Origin: Nonomuraea cavernae
GTDB taxonomy: Bacteria > Actinomycetota > Actinomycetes > Streptosporangiales > Streptosporangiaceae
NCBI RefSeq assembly: GCF_014646355.1
Contig: NZ_BMNH01000013.1
Span: forward strand, 1-64,000
Direction of reading: 5' to 3'
Length of the DNA stretch: 64,000 nucleotides
Part shown: positions 24,398-33,628 of the stretch, piece after piece
How positions within the stretch are numbered: position 1 is the first letter of the stretch
How the letters are laid out: each line of letters starts with the position of its first letter
Translations under genes and position numbers: made by a program
Notes under the pieces: model-generated
Told to the model about the DNA's origin: nothing
The model's database searches: none
What the model saw: the letters and a program-made list of their open reading frames with translations, nothing else

Positions 24398-24835
24398 TCA
24401 GCGACCTTCGGCGCGCTTCTTGAGGCCCTTGAGCGCGGTGTCCACGATCACCTTCTCCGCCTTGCGCTTGATCATGCCGATCATCGGGACCTTGAGATCG
24501 ACCGCGAGCTCGTACGTCACGTCGGTGCCACTGCCCGAGCCGGCCAGCAGATAACTCCCGGCCAGCTCCGAGATCATCTTGCCCGGCTCGACCACCCGCC
24601 AGCTCACGCTCTCGTCGTCGTGCCAGGTGTAGCCGAGCGTGTAGGTGTCGCTGATCACTCCCGCGTCGAGGACGAACCGCACCGTCTCGGGGCGGCCGTC
24701 GGCTCCGGTGGTGAGGATCTCGGCGCTCTTGACCTGGCCGGCCCACTCGGGGTAGGCCGGGAAGTCCGCGATGACCGCCATCACGCCCGCGCGATCGGCG
24801 TCGACGGTGATGCTCGAAGTGGTGCGATCAGCCAT
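24398..24835 (-). CDS. SRPBCC (START-like) lipid-binding-fold protein
   Basis: The 145-residue protein has the SRPBCC pattern: SSITVDADRAGVMAVIADFP with the conserved YPEWAGQV, several beta strands, and a long C-terminal helix (IVDTALKGLKKRAEG). This fold encloses a hydrophobic pocket for lipids or polyketides. M. tuberculosis Rv2185c occupies the equivalent place between fadD15 and the ArsA-like ATPase. The start at 24835 gives the usual family length. Ligand unknown. Confidence 0.82.
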   Translation of the reverse strand: MADRTTSSITVDADRAGVMAVIADFPAYPEWAGQVKSAEILTTGADGRPETVRFVLDAGVISDTYTLGYTWHDDESVSWRVVEPGKMISELAGSYLLAGSGSGTDVTYELAVDLKVPMIGMIKRKAEKVIVDTALKGLKKRAEGR

Positions 24836-24903
24836 GCGAACACCGTAGTGCAGAATTCGCCCCTCGCGGTGGACTGCCCGCCCCGGCCCTGGCGCAGGTC
24901 GGA

Positions 24904-25671
24904 TCACCATTCGAGGACGTACGGAACGCCCCTCCCGCGGAAGTGGCCGACGTTGACGCATTCGGTGCGGCCGATGCGGGTGCGCTGGACTAGCGGCTGG
25001 TGCACGTGGCCGAACAGCGCGTAGCGCGGCTGCGTGCGGCGGATCGCCTCCAGCGTGGCCTCGCTGCCCCGCTCCAGCCGCCGGGCGACCACGTCGTACA
25101 GCAGCTCGGGCACCGCGGGCGGGATGTGGCAGCACAGCACGTCGACCTCGCCGACCGCCTCCACCTTCGCGGCGTACTCCTCGTCGCTGATCTCGTACGG
25201 CGTGCGGTACTCGGTCTTGAGGCCGCCGCCGACGAAGCCGAACCGCAGGCCGCCGATCTCCACGCTCTGGCCGTCGAACACCTGGTGGCCGTCGCGAAGG
25301 TAGTCGCCCCACAGCCGCGGGATGTCCACGTTGCCGTAGGTGAGGTAGGCGGGCTCGGGCATGGCGGCGAACAGCCTGGCGTACTGGGCCCGCACGTTGC
25401 GTTCGATGTGCTCGCGCGGATCACCGTCGAGACTCGCCCACAGCCGCGCCGACATGGCCCTGGCCTCGTCGAACCTCTTGGCCGTGCGCAGCCCGATGAA
25501 CTCCGCGGCCCGTTCGGCGCCGAACAGGTCGGCGAAGATGCCCTGCGCGTGGTCGTCGTAGTCGATGAAGAGGATCAGGTCGCCCAGGCAGACCAGCGCG
25601 TCGGCGCCGTCTCCGGCCCTGGCGAGCGCCTCGGCACTGCCATGGACATCACTGACGACGTGGACCCTCAT
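24904..25671 (-). CDS. Metallophosphoesterase
   Basis: This 255-residue protein has the calcineurin-like metal-site motifs: SDVHG at the N-terminus, LGDLILF, YGNVDIP in place of GNHD, CCHIPP, and GHVHQPL near the end. Such enzymes hydrolyse phosphodiesters or phosphomonoesters with two metal ions. No signal peptide is seen. It is divergent from the acyl-CoA ligase and lies upstream of the SRPBCC gene on the same strand. The substrate is not predictable. Confidence 0.87.
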   Translation of the reverse strand: MRVHVVSDVHGSAEALARAGDGADALVCLGDLILFIDYDDHAQGIFADLFGAERAAEFIGLRTAKRFDEARAMSARLWASLDGDPREHIERNVRAQYARLFAAMPEPAYLTYGNVDIPRLWGDYLRDGHQVFDGQSVEIGGLRFGFVGGGLKTEYRTPYEISDEEYAAKVEAVGEVDVLCCHIPPAVPELLYDVVARRLERGSEATLEAIRRTQPRYALFGHVHQPLVQRTRIGRTECVNVGHFRGRGVPYVLEW

Positions 25672-25818
25672 GCGGGGAATCCTACGAGTATCGGCTGCTA
25701 GCGTGATGAACAGCCTTGATAACGCCTGGATGACGCCTGGATGACGAAGCTACCGGTGCGTAACTTATCCCGGTAACGTCCTGGCCGTCCCCATGCGTGC
25801 ACCCGGAGGAGCTGATCC

Positions 25819-27624
25819 GTGCGCGAGTATTCCGTCCCCGTTCTGGTGGATGTGCCTGCCACCGCGAGTCTGCCCGACACGATCTTCGAGCGTGGCGAGC
25901 GGGAGCCCGGCGTCGTGGTCATGCGCCGCAAGGTCGGCGACGCCTGGCCGGCCGTCACCGCCGGCGAGCTGCGCGACCAGGTCGCCGCCCTGGCCAAGGG
26001 GCTCATCGCGGCGGGCGTCGAGCACGGCGACCGGGTCGCGCTTATGTCGCGCACCCGCTACGAGTGGACGCTCATCGACTACGCGATCTGGTCGATCGGC
26101 GCCGTCACCGTGCCGATCTACGAGACGTCCTCCGCCGACCAGGTCGGCTGGATCCTGTCCGACAGCGCGGCCAAGGCGGTCTTCGTCGAGCTCGACACGC
26201 ACGAGGCGACCGTGCGCGAGGCCGCGCCGGAGCTGAAGGACGTCTGGCGGGTCGAGGCCGCGCTGGACGGCTCGCTGGACGGCTCGCTGGACGGCTCGCT
26301 GGACGGCTCGCTGGACGGCTCCGCGGTGGCCGACGAGGTTCTGGCCGGGCGCCGGGAGGGGGTGGGCGCGGCCGACCTGGCCACGATCGTCTACACCTCG
26401 GGCACCACCGGCAGGCCCAAGGGGTGCCGCATCACCCACGACAACCTGCTGTTCACCGCCCGCAACGTGGTGAAGGGGCCGCTGGAGCCGCTGTTCGGCG
26501 GGCAGGCCCCCGCGGCGCTGCTGTTCCTGCCCCTGGCGCACATCTTCGCCCGGATGATCCAGGTCGCCATCATCGAGGCGGGCGCGATCCTGGCGCACAC
26601 CCCCAACATGAAGAACGTCGCCCCCGACCTGGCCGACTTCAAGCCGACGTTCCTGCTGGGCGTGCCGAGGGTCTTCGAGAAGGTCTACAACGGCGCCGAG
26701 CAGAAGGCCGTCGCCGGCGGCAAAGGCAAGATCTTCGCCAAGGCCGTGGAGGTCGCCGTCGCCTACAGCCGGGCCGAGAGCTCCGGTGGCGCGGGTCTCG
26801 GGCTGCGGCTGCGCCGTGCGCTGTTCGACAGACTCGTGTACGGCAAGATCCGCGCGGCCACCGGCGGCCGGCTCAGCGCCGCGGTCTGCGGCGGCTCGGC
26901 CCTCGGCGAGCGGCTCGGCCACTTCTTCAGGGGCATCGGCATCGAGATCTTCGAGGGCTACGGCCTGACGGAGACCTCCGCCCCCTGCACGGTGAACATG
27001 CCCGGCGCGAACAAGATCGGCACCGTGGGCAAGCCACTGCCCGGCGTGACGATCGGGATCGGCGAGGACGGCGAGATCCTGGCCAAGGGCCGGCACGTCT
27101 TCGACGGCTACTGGAACAACGACCAGGCCGCGACCGACGACTCCGGCTGGTACCACACGGGCGACGTCGGCGAACTCGACGCCGACGGCTACCTGCGGAT
27201 CACCGGGCGCAAGAAGGAGATCCTGGTCACCGCGGCGGGCAAGAACGTCGCGCCGGGCCCGCTGGAGGACGCGCTGCGCGCCCACCCGCTGGTCTCCCAG
27301 GCCATGGTCGTCGGCGACGACCGGCCGTTCGTCGCCTCCCTGATCACCCTGGACCCCGAGGCGCTGGAGCAGTGGAAGGCGGCCAACGGCCGGGACGGAG
27401 CCTCGTCCTCCGGCCTGCGCGCCGACCCGCTCATCCTGGCCGAGGTGCAGAGCGCGGTCGACCGGGCCAACGCCTCGGTGTCCAAGGCGGAGCAGATCAA
27501 GAAGTTCGCGATCCTGGACACGGACATCACCGAGGAGAGCGGTCACCTGACGCCCACCCTCAAGATCAAGCGCAACGTCGTCCTGCGCGACTTCGCCGCC
27601 GACATCGAGGCTCTCTACTCCTGA
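25819..27624 (+). CDS. Long-chain fatty acid-CoA ligase (FadD15-like)
   Basis: A 601-residue AMP-forming acyl-CoA synthetase: P-loop YTSGTTGRPKG (about residue 190), FEGYGLTETSAP (about 378), the YHTGDVGELD hinge Asp and ITGRKKEILVTAAGKNVAPGPLE. Enzymes of this type adenylate long-chain fatty acids and form their CoA esters at the membrane. M. tuberculosis fadD15 (Rv2187) is in the same neighbourhood. Odd feature: residues about 149-168 are five copies of LDGS, encoded by a perfect 12-bp tandem repeat (26263-26322), just before the P-loop. GGAGG lies upstream of the GTG start. Confidence 0.9.
   Translation: MREYSVPVLVDVPATASLPDTIFERGEREPGVVVMRRKVGDAWPAVTAGELRDQVAALAKGLIAAGVEHGDRVALMSRTRYEWTLIDYAIWSIGAVTVPIYETSSADQVGWILSDSAAKAVFVELDTHEATVREAAPELKDVWRVEAALDGSLDGSLDGSLDGSLDGSAVADEVLAGRREGVGAADLATIVYTSGTTGRPKGCRITHDNLLFTARNVVKGPLEPLFGGQAPAALLFLPLAHIFARMIQVAIIEAGAILAHTPNMKNVAPDLADFKPTFLLGVPRVFEKVYNGAEQKAVAGGKGKIFAKAVEVAVAYSRAESSGGAGLGLRLRRALFDRLVYGKIRAATGGRLSAAVCGGSALGERLGHFFRGIGIEIFEGYGLTETSAPCTVNMPGANKIGTVGKPLPGVTIGIGEDGEILAKGRHVFDGYWNNDQAATDDSGWYHTGDVGELDADGYLRITGRKKEILVTAAGKNVAPGPLEDALRAHPLVSQAMVVGDDRPFVASLITLDPEALEQWKAANGRDGASSSGLRADPLILAEVQSAVDRANASVSKAEQIKKFAILDTDITEESGHLTPTLKIKRNVVLRDFAADIEALYS
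26263..26322 (+). repeat. Five 12-bp tandem repeats inside the fadD gene
   Basis: CTGGACGGCTCG is repeated five times head to tail, the last with one change (final base C). It encodes (LDGS)5 in a surface loop before the ATP-binding motif. The unit length keeps the frame, so copy number can change by slippage without breaking the protein. Confidence 0.95.
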
Positions 27625-27654
27625 GCCCGGCACCTGTCGCGCGGGGCCGCGCGG

Positions 27655-28422
27655 TCACACGATGACCAGCTCGCCGACGTGCTCGGCCAGCACGCTCCGG
27701 GCCGGATCGGGCAGGCCGGCGTCGGAGACGAGCACGTCGGCCTCGCCGAGCCGGGCGATGGTGCTGATCCCGACCGTCCCCCACTTGGTGTGGTCGGCCA
27801 GCACGACGAGCCTGCTCGCCGCCTCGACCAGCGCGCGGTCGGTCTCGGCCTCCATCATGTTCGGCGTGGTGAACCCGGCCCGGACCGTCATCCCGTGCAC
27901 GCCGAGAAACAGCACGTCCACGTTGAGCAGGCGGATCGCGGCCACGGCGACGGGGCCGACGAGCGCGTCCGACGGGGTGCGTACGCCGCCGGTGAGCACG
28001 ACCGTCTGGTCCGGCCGGCCGGTGTGCAGGAAGACGTCGCCGATCCGGACCGAGTTGGTCACCACGGTCAGGCCGGGGGTGTTCGCCAGCCGGTGGGCGA
28101 GCGTGTAGGTGGTGGTGCCGGCCGAGAGCGCCACCGCGGTGCCGGGCCGCACCATGCTCGTCGCGCGGCGCGCGATGGCCTGTTTCTCCTCTTCCTGCTG
28201 CACCGACTTGGCGGCGAAACCGGGCTCGTCGGTGGACCCGGTGCCGATCACGGTGGCACCGCCGTGCACCTTGGCCAGCAGCCCCCGCTCGGCGAGCACT
28301 TCGAGATCGCGGCGGATGGTGATGTCGGAGACGCCGAACTCGCGCACGAGGTCGACGACCCTGACACCGCCGTTCAGACGGACGAGCTCCAGAATGGCCT
28401 GCTGCCGCTGCGGGGCCAGCAT
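27655..28422 (-). CDS. DeoR/GlpR family transcriptional regulator
   Basis: The 255-residue protein (start chosen at 28422) has a DeoR winged helix at about residues 3-57: RQQAILELVRLNGG, VVDLVREFGVSDITIRRDLEVLAERG. A sugar-phosphate isomerase-like effector domain follows with LSAGTTTYTLA and VGPVAVAAIRLLNVD. Starting at 28470 instead would add 16 residues unlike the family. It is divergent from a sugar ABC importer and probably represses it until a sugar phosphate binds. Confidence 0.87.
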   Translation of the reverse strand: MLAPQRQQAILELVRLNGGVRVVDLVREFGVSDITIRRDLEVLAERGLLAKVHGGATVIGTGSTDEPGFAAKSVQQEEEKQAIARRATSMVRPGTAVALSAGTTTYTLAHRLANTPGLTVVTNSVRIGDVFLHTGRPDQTVVLTGGVRTPSDALVGPVAVAAIRLLNVDVLFLGVHGMTVRAGFTTPNMMEAETDRALVEAASRLVVLADHTKWGTVGISTIARLGEADVLVSDAGLPDPARSVLAEHVGELVIV

Positions 28423-28602
28423 CGCATCACCAGATCCCAACACTTTCCGACATGCCGTTGGGGGAATCATGACACGCCCCCGCGTCGGGGCAAGGTCTGA
28501 GCTTGGGGAACATGTCCGGAGCCCTGGTGAATCGTGAACGCACGTGGCGGGTTGTGCAGGACCTTGGCGGCGCTTGCCAGCGATTCGTCATGAAATCGTG
28601 CG

Positions 28603-28631
28603 TTGACAGTCCGAAATGTTGGCTTTTCGAT
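28603..28631 (+). promoter_or_regulatory. Probable promoter of the sugar ABC importer operon
   Basis: TTGACA (28603-28608) is followed after 17 bp by TTCGAT (28626-28631), a housekeeping-sigma-like pair about 57 bp before the solute-binding-protein start. This A/T-richer stretch is the natural target of the divergent DeoR regulator. Confidence 0.45.
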
Positions 28632-28687
28632 GAAGGAAGGTGAGCGAACTCGGGGGAACTTGAGGGTCCGGGCAAGGAGGAACCACC

Positions 28688-29974
28688 GTGAACCAACGCA
28701 TGCCCATCTCCCGCCGCAACTTGTTACTCGGCGCGGCCGCCACGTTCGGTGTCCCCGCCGTCCTCGCCGGCTGCGGCTCCGACCAGCCCGCCACACCGGG
28801 TAAGGCCTCCGGCAACAGCCTGGGGACCGTCACCATCGGCTCCAACGCCTCCGACGAGGTGCCGAAGAAGTCTCTCGCCTCGGTGCTGGAGAGCTTCACC
28901 TCGGCCCAGGTGAAGATCAACACCGTGGACCACAACACGTTCCAGGAGAACATCAACCGCTACCTCAGAGGCACCCCGGAGGACGTGTTCACCTGGTTCG
29001 CCGGCTACCGGATGCAGTTCTTCGCCGAGCAGGGGCTGGCGACCGACATCTCCGACGTGTGGCGGGAGATCGGCGGCGACTACACGCCCGCCTTCAAGGC
29101 GGCCTCCACCGGCAGCGACGGCAAGCAGTACTTCGTGCCCTTCACCTACTATCCGTGGGCGGTCTTCTACCGTAAGAGCCTCTGGGCGGAGAAGGGGTAC
29201 GAGCCGCCCGCGACGCTGGACGAGTTCACCGCGCTGGCCAGGAAGATGAAGGCCGACGGGCTGATCCCGGTCGCGTTCGCCGACAAGGACGGCTGGCCCG
29301 CGATGGGCACGTTCGACATCATCAACATGCGGACCAACGGCTACGACTTCCACATCTCGCTCATGGCCGGCAAGGAGTCGTGGACCGACCCCCGGGTCAG
29401 GCAGGTCTTCGACACCTGGCGCGGGCTGATGGAGTTTCACCAGCCGGCGGCGCTGGGACGCACCTGGCAGGAGGCAGCGCAGTCGCTGCAGCAGAAGAAG
29501 ACCGGGATGTACCTGCTCGGCATGTTCGTCGCCCAGCAGTTCCCGGAGAGCGAGCGCGACGACATCGACTTCTTCACCTTCCCCGAGATCAACCCCGCGT
29601 ACGGGACCGACTCGATCGACGCCCCCATCGACGGCTACATGATCTCGGCCAAGGCCAAGAACGTCGAGGGCGCCAAGGCGCTGCTCAAGCACCTCGCGCA
29701 GGGCGCGTCGCAGAACATCGCCACCAAGCTGGACCCGGGCACGCTGGCGGCCAGTTCCAAGGCCGACACCTCCGGCTACAGCGCGCTGCAGAAGCGGGGC
29801 GCCGAGCTGGTGTCCAAGGCGTCGCACATCGCGCAGTTCCTCGACCGCGACACGCGGCCCGACTTCGCCTCGACCGTGATGATCCCGTCACTGCAGTCCT
29901 TCGTCGGCGCACCCAACGAGATCGACTCGCTGCTCGCCGGCATCGAGAAGCAGAAGGCCAACATCTTCCGCTGA
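28688..29974 (+). CDS. Sugar ABC transporter substrate-binding lipoprotein
   Basis: This 428-residue extracellular solute-binding protein has a twin-arginine-like signal (ISRRNLLLGAAATF) ending in the lipobox LAGC, so it is exported and lipid-anchored. The mature part matches family 1 carbohydrate-binding proteins, with VFTWFAGYRMQF and FVPFTYYPWAVFYRKSLW. AAGGAGG precedes the GTG start. Two permease genes follow with overlapping codons; no ATPase is included, so a shared MsiK-type ATPase may energise the system. The sugar is unknown. Confidence 0.9.
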   Translation: MNQRMPISRRNLLLGAAATFGVPAVLAGCGSDQPATPGKASGNSLGTVTIGSNASDEVPKKSLASVLESFTSAQVKINTVDHNTFQENINRYLRGTPEDVFTWFAGYRMQFFAEQGLATDISDVWREIGGDYTPAFKAASTGSDGKQYFVPFTYYPWAVFYRKSLWAEKGYEPPATLDEFTALARKMKADGLIPVAFADKDGWPAMGTFDIINMRTNGYDFHISLMAGKESWTDPRVRQVFDTWRGLMEFHQPAALGRTWQEAAQSLQQKKTGMYLLGMFVAQQFPESERDDIDFFTFPEINPAYGTDSIDAPIDGYMISAKAKNVEGAKALLKHLAQGASQNIATKLDPGTLAASSKADTSGYSALQKRGAELVSKASHIAQFLDRDTRPDFASTVMIPSLQSFVGAPNEIDSLLAGIEKQKANIFR

Positions 29975-30846
29975 TGGCAGTCAAGACCCGTCGCTACTCC
30001 GCCCGCGACGTGACCATCCTGGTCATCGGGCTGGGGGTGGCCATCGTCGTCAACGTGGGCCTCATATGGGGGCCCACGCTGGCCAGCGTGGGCCTGTCCG
30101 GCACCGACTGGAACGGCATCGGCCCCATCGAGTGGATCGGCGGGGAGAACTACGCCGATCTGGCCGGCGAATATCCGCCGTTCTGGTCGGCCGTCCGCAA
30201 CAACGTGCTCTGGCTGGGCTTCCTCGGATTGATCGCGACCCCGTTCGGGCTGTTCTGCGCGGTGCTGCTGGACCGGCGGCTGCGGCTGTCGCGGGTCTAC
30301 CAGAGCGCGCTGTACATGCCGGTCGTGCTGTCGCTGGCGGTGGTGGGGTTCATCGCGCAGCTCGTCTACTCCTCCGACTACGGCGTGCTGAACGCGGTGA
30401 CCGGGCTGACCGTCGACTGGCTGGGCGACCGCTCGATCAACATCTGGGTGGTCATGGTGGCCGCCGGGTGGCGGCACGTCGGGTACGTGATGATCATCTA
30501 TCTGGCCGGGCTCAAGGCGGTGGATCCCGCGCTGAAGGAGGCGGCGGCCATCGACGGGGCGAGCGAGTCGCAGACGTTCTTCCGGGTGGTGTTCCCGACG
30601 CTGCGGCCGATCAACGTGATCGTGCTGGTCATCACGGTGATCGAGGCGCTGCGCGCGTTCGACATCGTCTACGCCATCAACCGGGGCAGGAACGGGCTGG
30701 AGCTGCTGTCCGTGCTGGTCACCGAGAACATCGTGGGTGAGGCCAGCCGGATCGGGTTCGGCTCGGCCATCGCGGTGATCCTGCTCGCCATCTCGCTCGG
30801 GTTCATCGTCACGTACCTGTCGCAGCTGTTCAGGGAGGAACGATGA
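29974..30846 (+). CDS. Sugar ABC transporter permease (MalF type)
   Basis: This 290-residue permease has six predicted membrane helices and the EAA loop EAAAIDGASESQTFFRVVFP near residue 190, where the ATPase docks. Its ATG overlaps the binding-protein stop (TGATG), and its own end overlaps the next permease by 4 bp. It forms one half of the import channel. Confidence 0.92.
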   Translation: MAVKTRRYSARDVTILVIGLGVAIVVNVGLIWGPTLASVGLSGTDWNGIGPIEWIGGENYADLAGEYPPFWSAVRNNVLWLGFLGLIATPFGLFCAVLLDRRLRLSRVYQSALYMPVVLSLAVVGFIAQLVYSSDYGVLNAVTGLTVDWLGDRSINIWVVMVAAGWRHVGYVMIIYLAGLKAVDPALKEAAAIDGASESQTFFRVVFPTLRPINVIVLVITVIEALRAFDIVYAINRGRNGLELLSVLVTENIVGEASRIGFGSAIAVILLAISLGFIVTYLSQLFREER

Positions 30847-31760
30847 CGCTCACCGCGCCCGTACCGGCCAGGACGTCGCGGCGGCCGGCCGCGCCGCCGC
30901 GCCGCCCGGTGCGCCCGCTGCGGGTGCTGCTGCACGTCTTCCTCGCCATGGTGGCGCTGGGCTGGCTGACGCCGCTCGCGCTGGCGGTCTACGCCTCGCT
31001 CCGCCCGTACGACGAGACGGCCCGGCTGGGTTACCTCTCGCTGCCCGAGCACCTGACCCTCGACTACTACGGGGAGGCGTGGAGCCAGGCCGAGTTGCCC
31101 CGCTACTACCTCAACACGCTCGTCATCGTGGTGCCCGGGGTGCTGATCACGCTGATGCTGGCGTCGTTCACGGCGTTCGCGATCGCCCGGCTGCGCATCC
31201 CGGGCCGTAGGACGTTGCTGATCGTCTTCACCGCGGGCAACCTGCTGCCGCCGCAGGTGCTGCTCACGCCGCTCTACACGCTCTACACGATGATCCCGCT
31301 GCCCGCGTGGCTGTCGGACTCGCAGGCGCTGTACGACTCCTACCTCGGGCTGATCCTCATCCACGTCGCGTTCCAGTTCGGCTTCTGCGTGTTCGTGATC
31401 GCGAACTTCATGCGCACGATCCCGGAGGAGATCAACGAGGCGGCGCTGGTCGACGGGGCCGGCGTGTGGCGGCGCTACTGGCAGCTGACGCTGCCGCTGT
31501 GCCGTCCCGTGCTGGCCGCGCTGTCCACGCTGCAGTTCACCTGGATGTACAACGACTTCCTGTGGGCGCTGGTGCTGATGTCCTCGGGCGACAAGCTGCC
31601 GGTCACCTCGGCGCTGAACAACCTGCGCGGGCAGTTCTTCACCGACTACAACCTGCTGGCGGCCGGGTCGGTGCTGGTGGCGCTGCCGACGCTGATCGTC
31701 TTCCAGCTCCTGCACAAGCAGTTCGTCGCCGGGCTCACGCTCGGCTCCACCAAGGGCTAG
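30843..31760 (+). CDS. Sugar ABC transporter permease (MalG type)
   Basis: This 305-residue permease has a basic, proline-rich N-terminus (RRPAAPPRRPVRPLR), six membrane helices and the EAA loop EEINEAALVDGAGVWRRYWQ. It pairs with the MalF-type permease to form the import channel. An ATGA overlap couples it to the previous gene. A strong hairpin 32 bp downstream ends the operon. Confidence 0.92.
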   Translation: MTLTAPVPARTSRRPAAPPRRPVRPLRVLLHVFLAMVALGWLTPLALAVYASLRPYDETARLGYLSLPEHLTLDYYGEAWSQAELPRYYLNTLVIVVPGVLITLMLASFTAFAIARLRIPGRRTLLIVFTAGNLLPPQVLLTPLYTLYTMIPLPAWLSDSQALYDSYLGLILIHVAFQFGFCVFVIANFMRTIPEEINEAALVDGAGVWRRYWQLTLPLCRPVLAALSTLQFTWMYNDFLWALVLMSSGDKLPVTSALNNLRGQFFTDYNLLAAGSVLVALPTLIVFQLLHKQFVAGLTLGSTKG

Positions 31761-31791
31761 CCTTCGGGCCGGCCGGGCGGCCGCCGCGCAC

Positions 31792-31826
31792 AGGAATGGC
31801 CGCGAGCTGAGCTCGCGGCCATTCCT
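31792..31826. terminator. Perfect 16-bp hairpin, bidirectional terminator
   Basis: AGGAATGGCCGCGAGC and its exact reverse complement flank a TGA loop. It lies between the importer operon (plus) and the small secreted protein (minus) and can end both transcripts. Confidence 0.85.
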
Positions 31827-31928
31827 GTAACGCTTCAGCGGAAATGCGGGACGGCACTGCTATTTCTGGGTGAATTCAGCTTGCGAACAAGGCCCCGCCG
31901 ATGTCCGAGCCGATCCCCTTGACCGAGG

Positions 31929-32291
31929 TCAGGGGCACCACGGGGCCTTCGTGGCATAGAGGGTGACCGAGGTGACGGTGGATCCTATGGAGAAACTCTG
32001 GAAATCGCAGAATTCGCGATGGCCGTCGGGCCAGGCCGGGTAGGTGACGTAGCCGGACCAGCCGCCGGCGGAGAACCTGGTGGCGCTCCTGCCGATCGAG
32101 TAGGTGCCGCTGCAGTTCCTGCTCCATGTCCCACCGCTGGTGTACGTGAGCACCGCGGAGGTCGTCTGGCATCCCATGGCCGCGACGTCGCCGGAGGCCG
32201 CGGATGCCGGCATCGGCGTAAGGAGCATGCCCGCGGCCAGCCCCACGGCCGCGATCCCGGTCTTCACTTTCCTACCGTTTAACTGCTTCAC
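31929..32291 (-). CDS. Small secreted four-cysteine protein
   Basis: The 120-residue product has a signal peptide (basic KQLNGRKVK, then GIAAVGLAAGMLLTPMPASA) and a mature domain of about 88 residues. That domain is rich in Gly, Ser, Thr and aromatic residues, with four cysteines (GCQ, RNCS, EFCDF, PWC) that probably form two disulfides. Size and composition are like small secreted beta-sandwich proteins such as the crystallin-like inhibitors and killer toxins of Streptomyces, but I cannot confirm a family. The GTG at 32291 follows AGGGGAA. Function unknown. Confidence 0.65.
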   Translation of the reverse strand: MKQLNGRKVKTGIAAVGLAAGMLLTPMPASAASGDVAAMGCQTTSAVLTYTSGGTWSRNCSGTYSIGRSATRFSAGGWSGYVTYPAWPDGHREFCDFQSFSIGSTVTSVTLYATKAPWCP

Positions 32292-32542
32292 CAACAATTC
32301 CCCTATTGTGTGGTCGTGCCTGTACGAGCCTGGTGCACCAGCTCGGTGAGATTCTTTCCCGCTCATTCGGGAAATAGATGTGCCATAAGTGACGATTCGC
32401 GCAATCCGTAACTGTGGCTTGCTGCCGTTGCTGGGCCTTCATGTCACGATTCGTGGCGTTCCGTGGGCATGTTGTAGTGACGATTGAGGGACCCTGCGGT
32501 GCCCGGATGCCGTACCACCGGCCCTGGTGAGGTCGTGGGGTG

Positions 32543-33628
32543 TCACAGCAGCGCGCGAAAGCGGGCCGCGGCCAGGTCCCAGGTCCATTCGCGGACGATC
32601 CAGTCGCGGCCGCGCGCGCCCATCTTCCGTGCCCGCTCCGGGTCGCCGAGCAGCTCGGCCAGCGCCCCGGCGACCTCACCCACGTCGGTGCCGTCGACCA
32701 CCAGGCCGGTCTCGCCGTGGCGCACGGCGTCGGGGGCGCCGCCCGAGGCGCCCGCGACGACCGGCAGGCCGGTCGCCGACGCCTCCAGGAACACGATGCC
32801 CAGCCCCTCGACGTCGATCCCGCGCATCCTGGTGCGGCACGGCATGGCGAACACGTCGGCCGCCGCGTAGTAGCCGGGCAGGCTGGCCGCCGGGACGGTG
32901 CCGGTGAAGCGGATCGACTCCTGGCCTCCCGCCAGCCTGCGCAGCCTGCCCAGATAGGGGCCGCCACCCACGAGCAGCAGCACCGCGCCGGGCACCGCCC
33001 TGAGCACCTCGGGCCAGGCTCTGATCAAAGTGTCCTGGCCCTTGCGCGCCACGAGCCGGGACACGCAGGCCACCACCGGCCGGTCGCCGAGACCCAGCTC
33101 GGCCCTGGGCGCGCCCGGGCGGAACTGGCCGGTGTCCACGCCGGGCGCCAGGCGCACCAGCTTGTCCGGCGCGATCGCGGCCACGAGCCGGCTGCGAGTG
33201 TATTCGCCGAGGTAGGTCACCACGTCGGCGTGCTCACCGATCCGGCGCAGCGCCGCGCGGAACCCCGGAGCGGCCGCCCAGGCGGCCTCGTGGCCGTGGG
33301 TCAGCATCACCACCCGCCGCGCGCCCGCCGCGCGCAGCCGGGGCGCGAGCAGCCCGAGCGGGGCCGCCGCGCCGAACACCACGGACCGCGCGCCGTGCTC
33401 GGCGACGAGCGAGGCCGCCCGGCGGGCGACGTCGCGTGTGGGCAGCATGAGCGAGCCGCTGTGACGGACGACCTGGTACGGCTGACGCCGGTCGAACTCG
33501 GCGCACCCCGGCCAGGCGGAGGCGTAGACGACCACGCCCGGGGTGCGCAGGGCGAGACCGTGCACGAACGACTGGATGCCGCCCGGCCGGGGCGGGAAGT
33601 CGTTCGTGACGATGACCACTCCGGTCAC
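32543..33628 (-). CDS. pimB: Glycosyltransferase family 4, PimB-like mannosyltransferase
   Basis: This 361-residue GT-B enzyme has the N-terminal DFPPRPGGIQSFVHGLA, the nucleotide-sugar-binding VSRLVARKGQDTLI and the EX7E region EGLGIVFLEASATGLPVV. It matches GDP-mannose-dependent phosphatidylinositol mannoside mannosyltransferases (M. tuberculosis PimB', Rv2188c), which add the second mannose to PIM at the inner membrane face. Synteny with fadD15 and the NlpC/P60 and qcr genes supports this. Its GTG overlaps the upstream protease stop (GTGA). Confidence 0.83.
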   Translation of the reverse strand: MTGVVIVTNDFPPRPGGIQSFVHGLALRTPGVVVYASAWPGCAEFDRRQPYQVVRHSGSLMLPTRDVARRAASLVAEHGARSVVFGAAAPLGLLAPRLRAAGARRVVMLTHGHEAAWAAAPGFRAALRRIGEHADVVTYLGEYTRSRLVAAIAPDKLVRLAPGVDTGQFRPGAPRAELGLGDRPVVACVSRLVARKGQDTLIRAWPEVLRAVPGAVLLLVGGGPYLGRLRRLAGGQESIRFTGTVPAASLPGYYAAADVFAMPCRTRMRGIDVEGLGIVFLEASATGLPVVAGASGGAPDAVRHGETGLVVDGTDVGEVAGALAELLGDPERARKMGARGRDWIVREWTWDLAAARFRALL

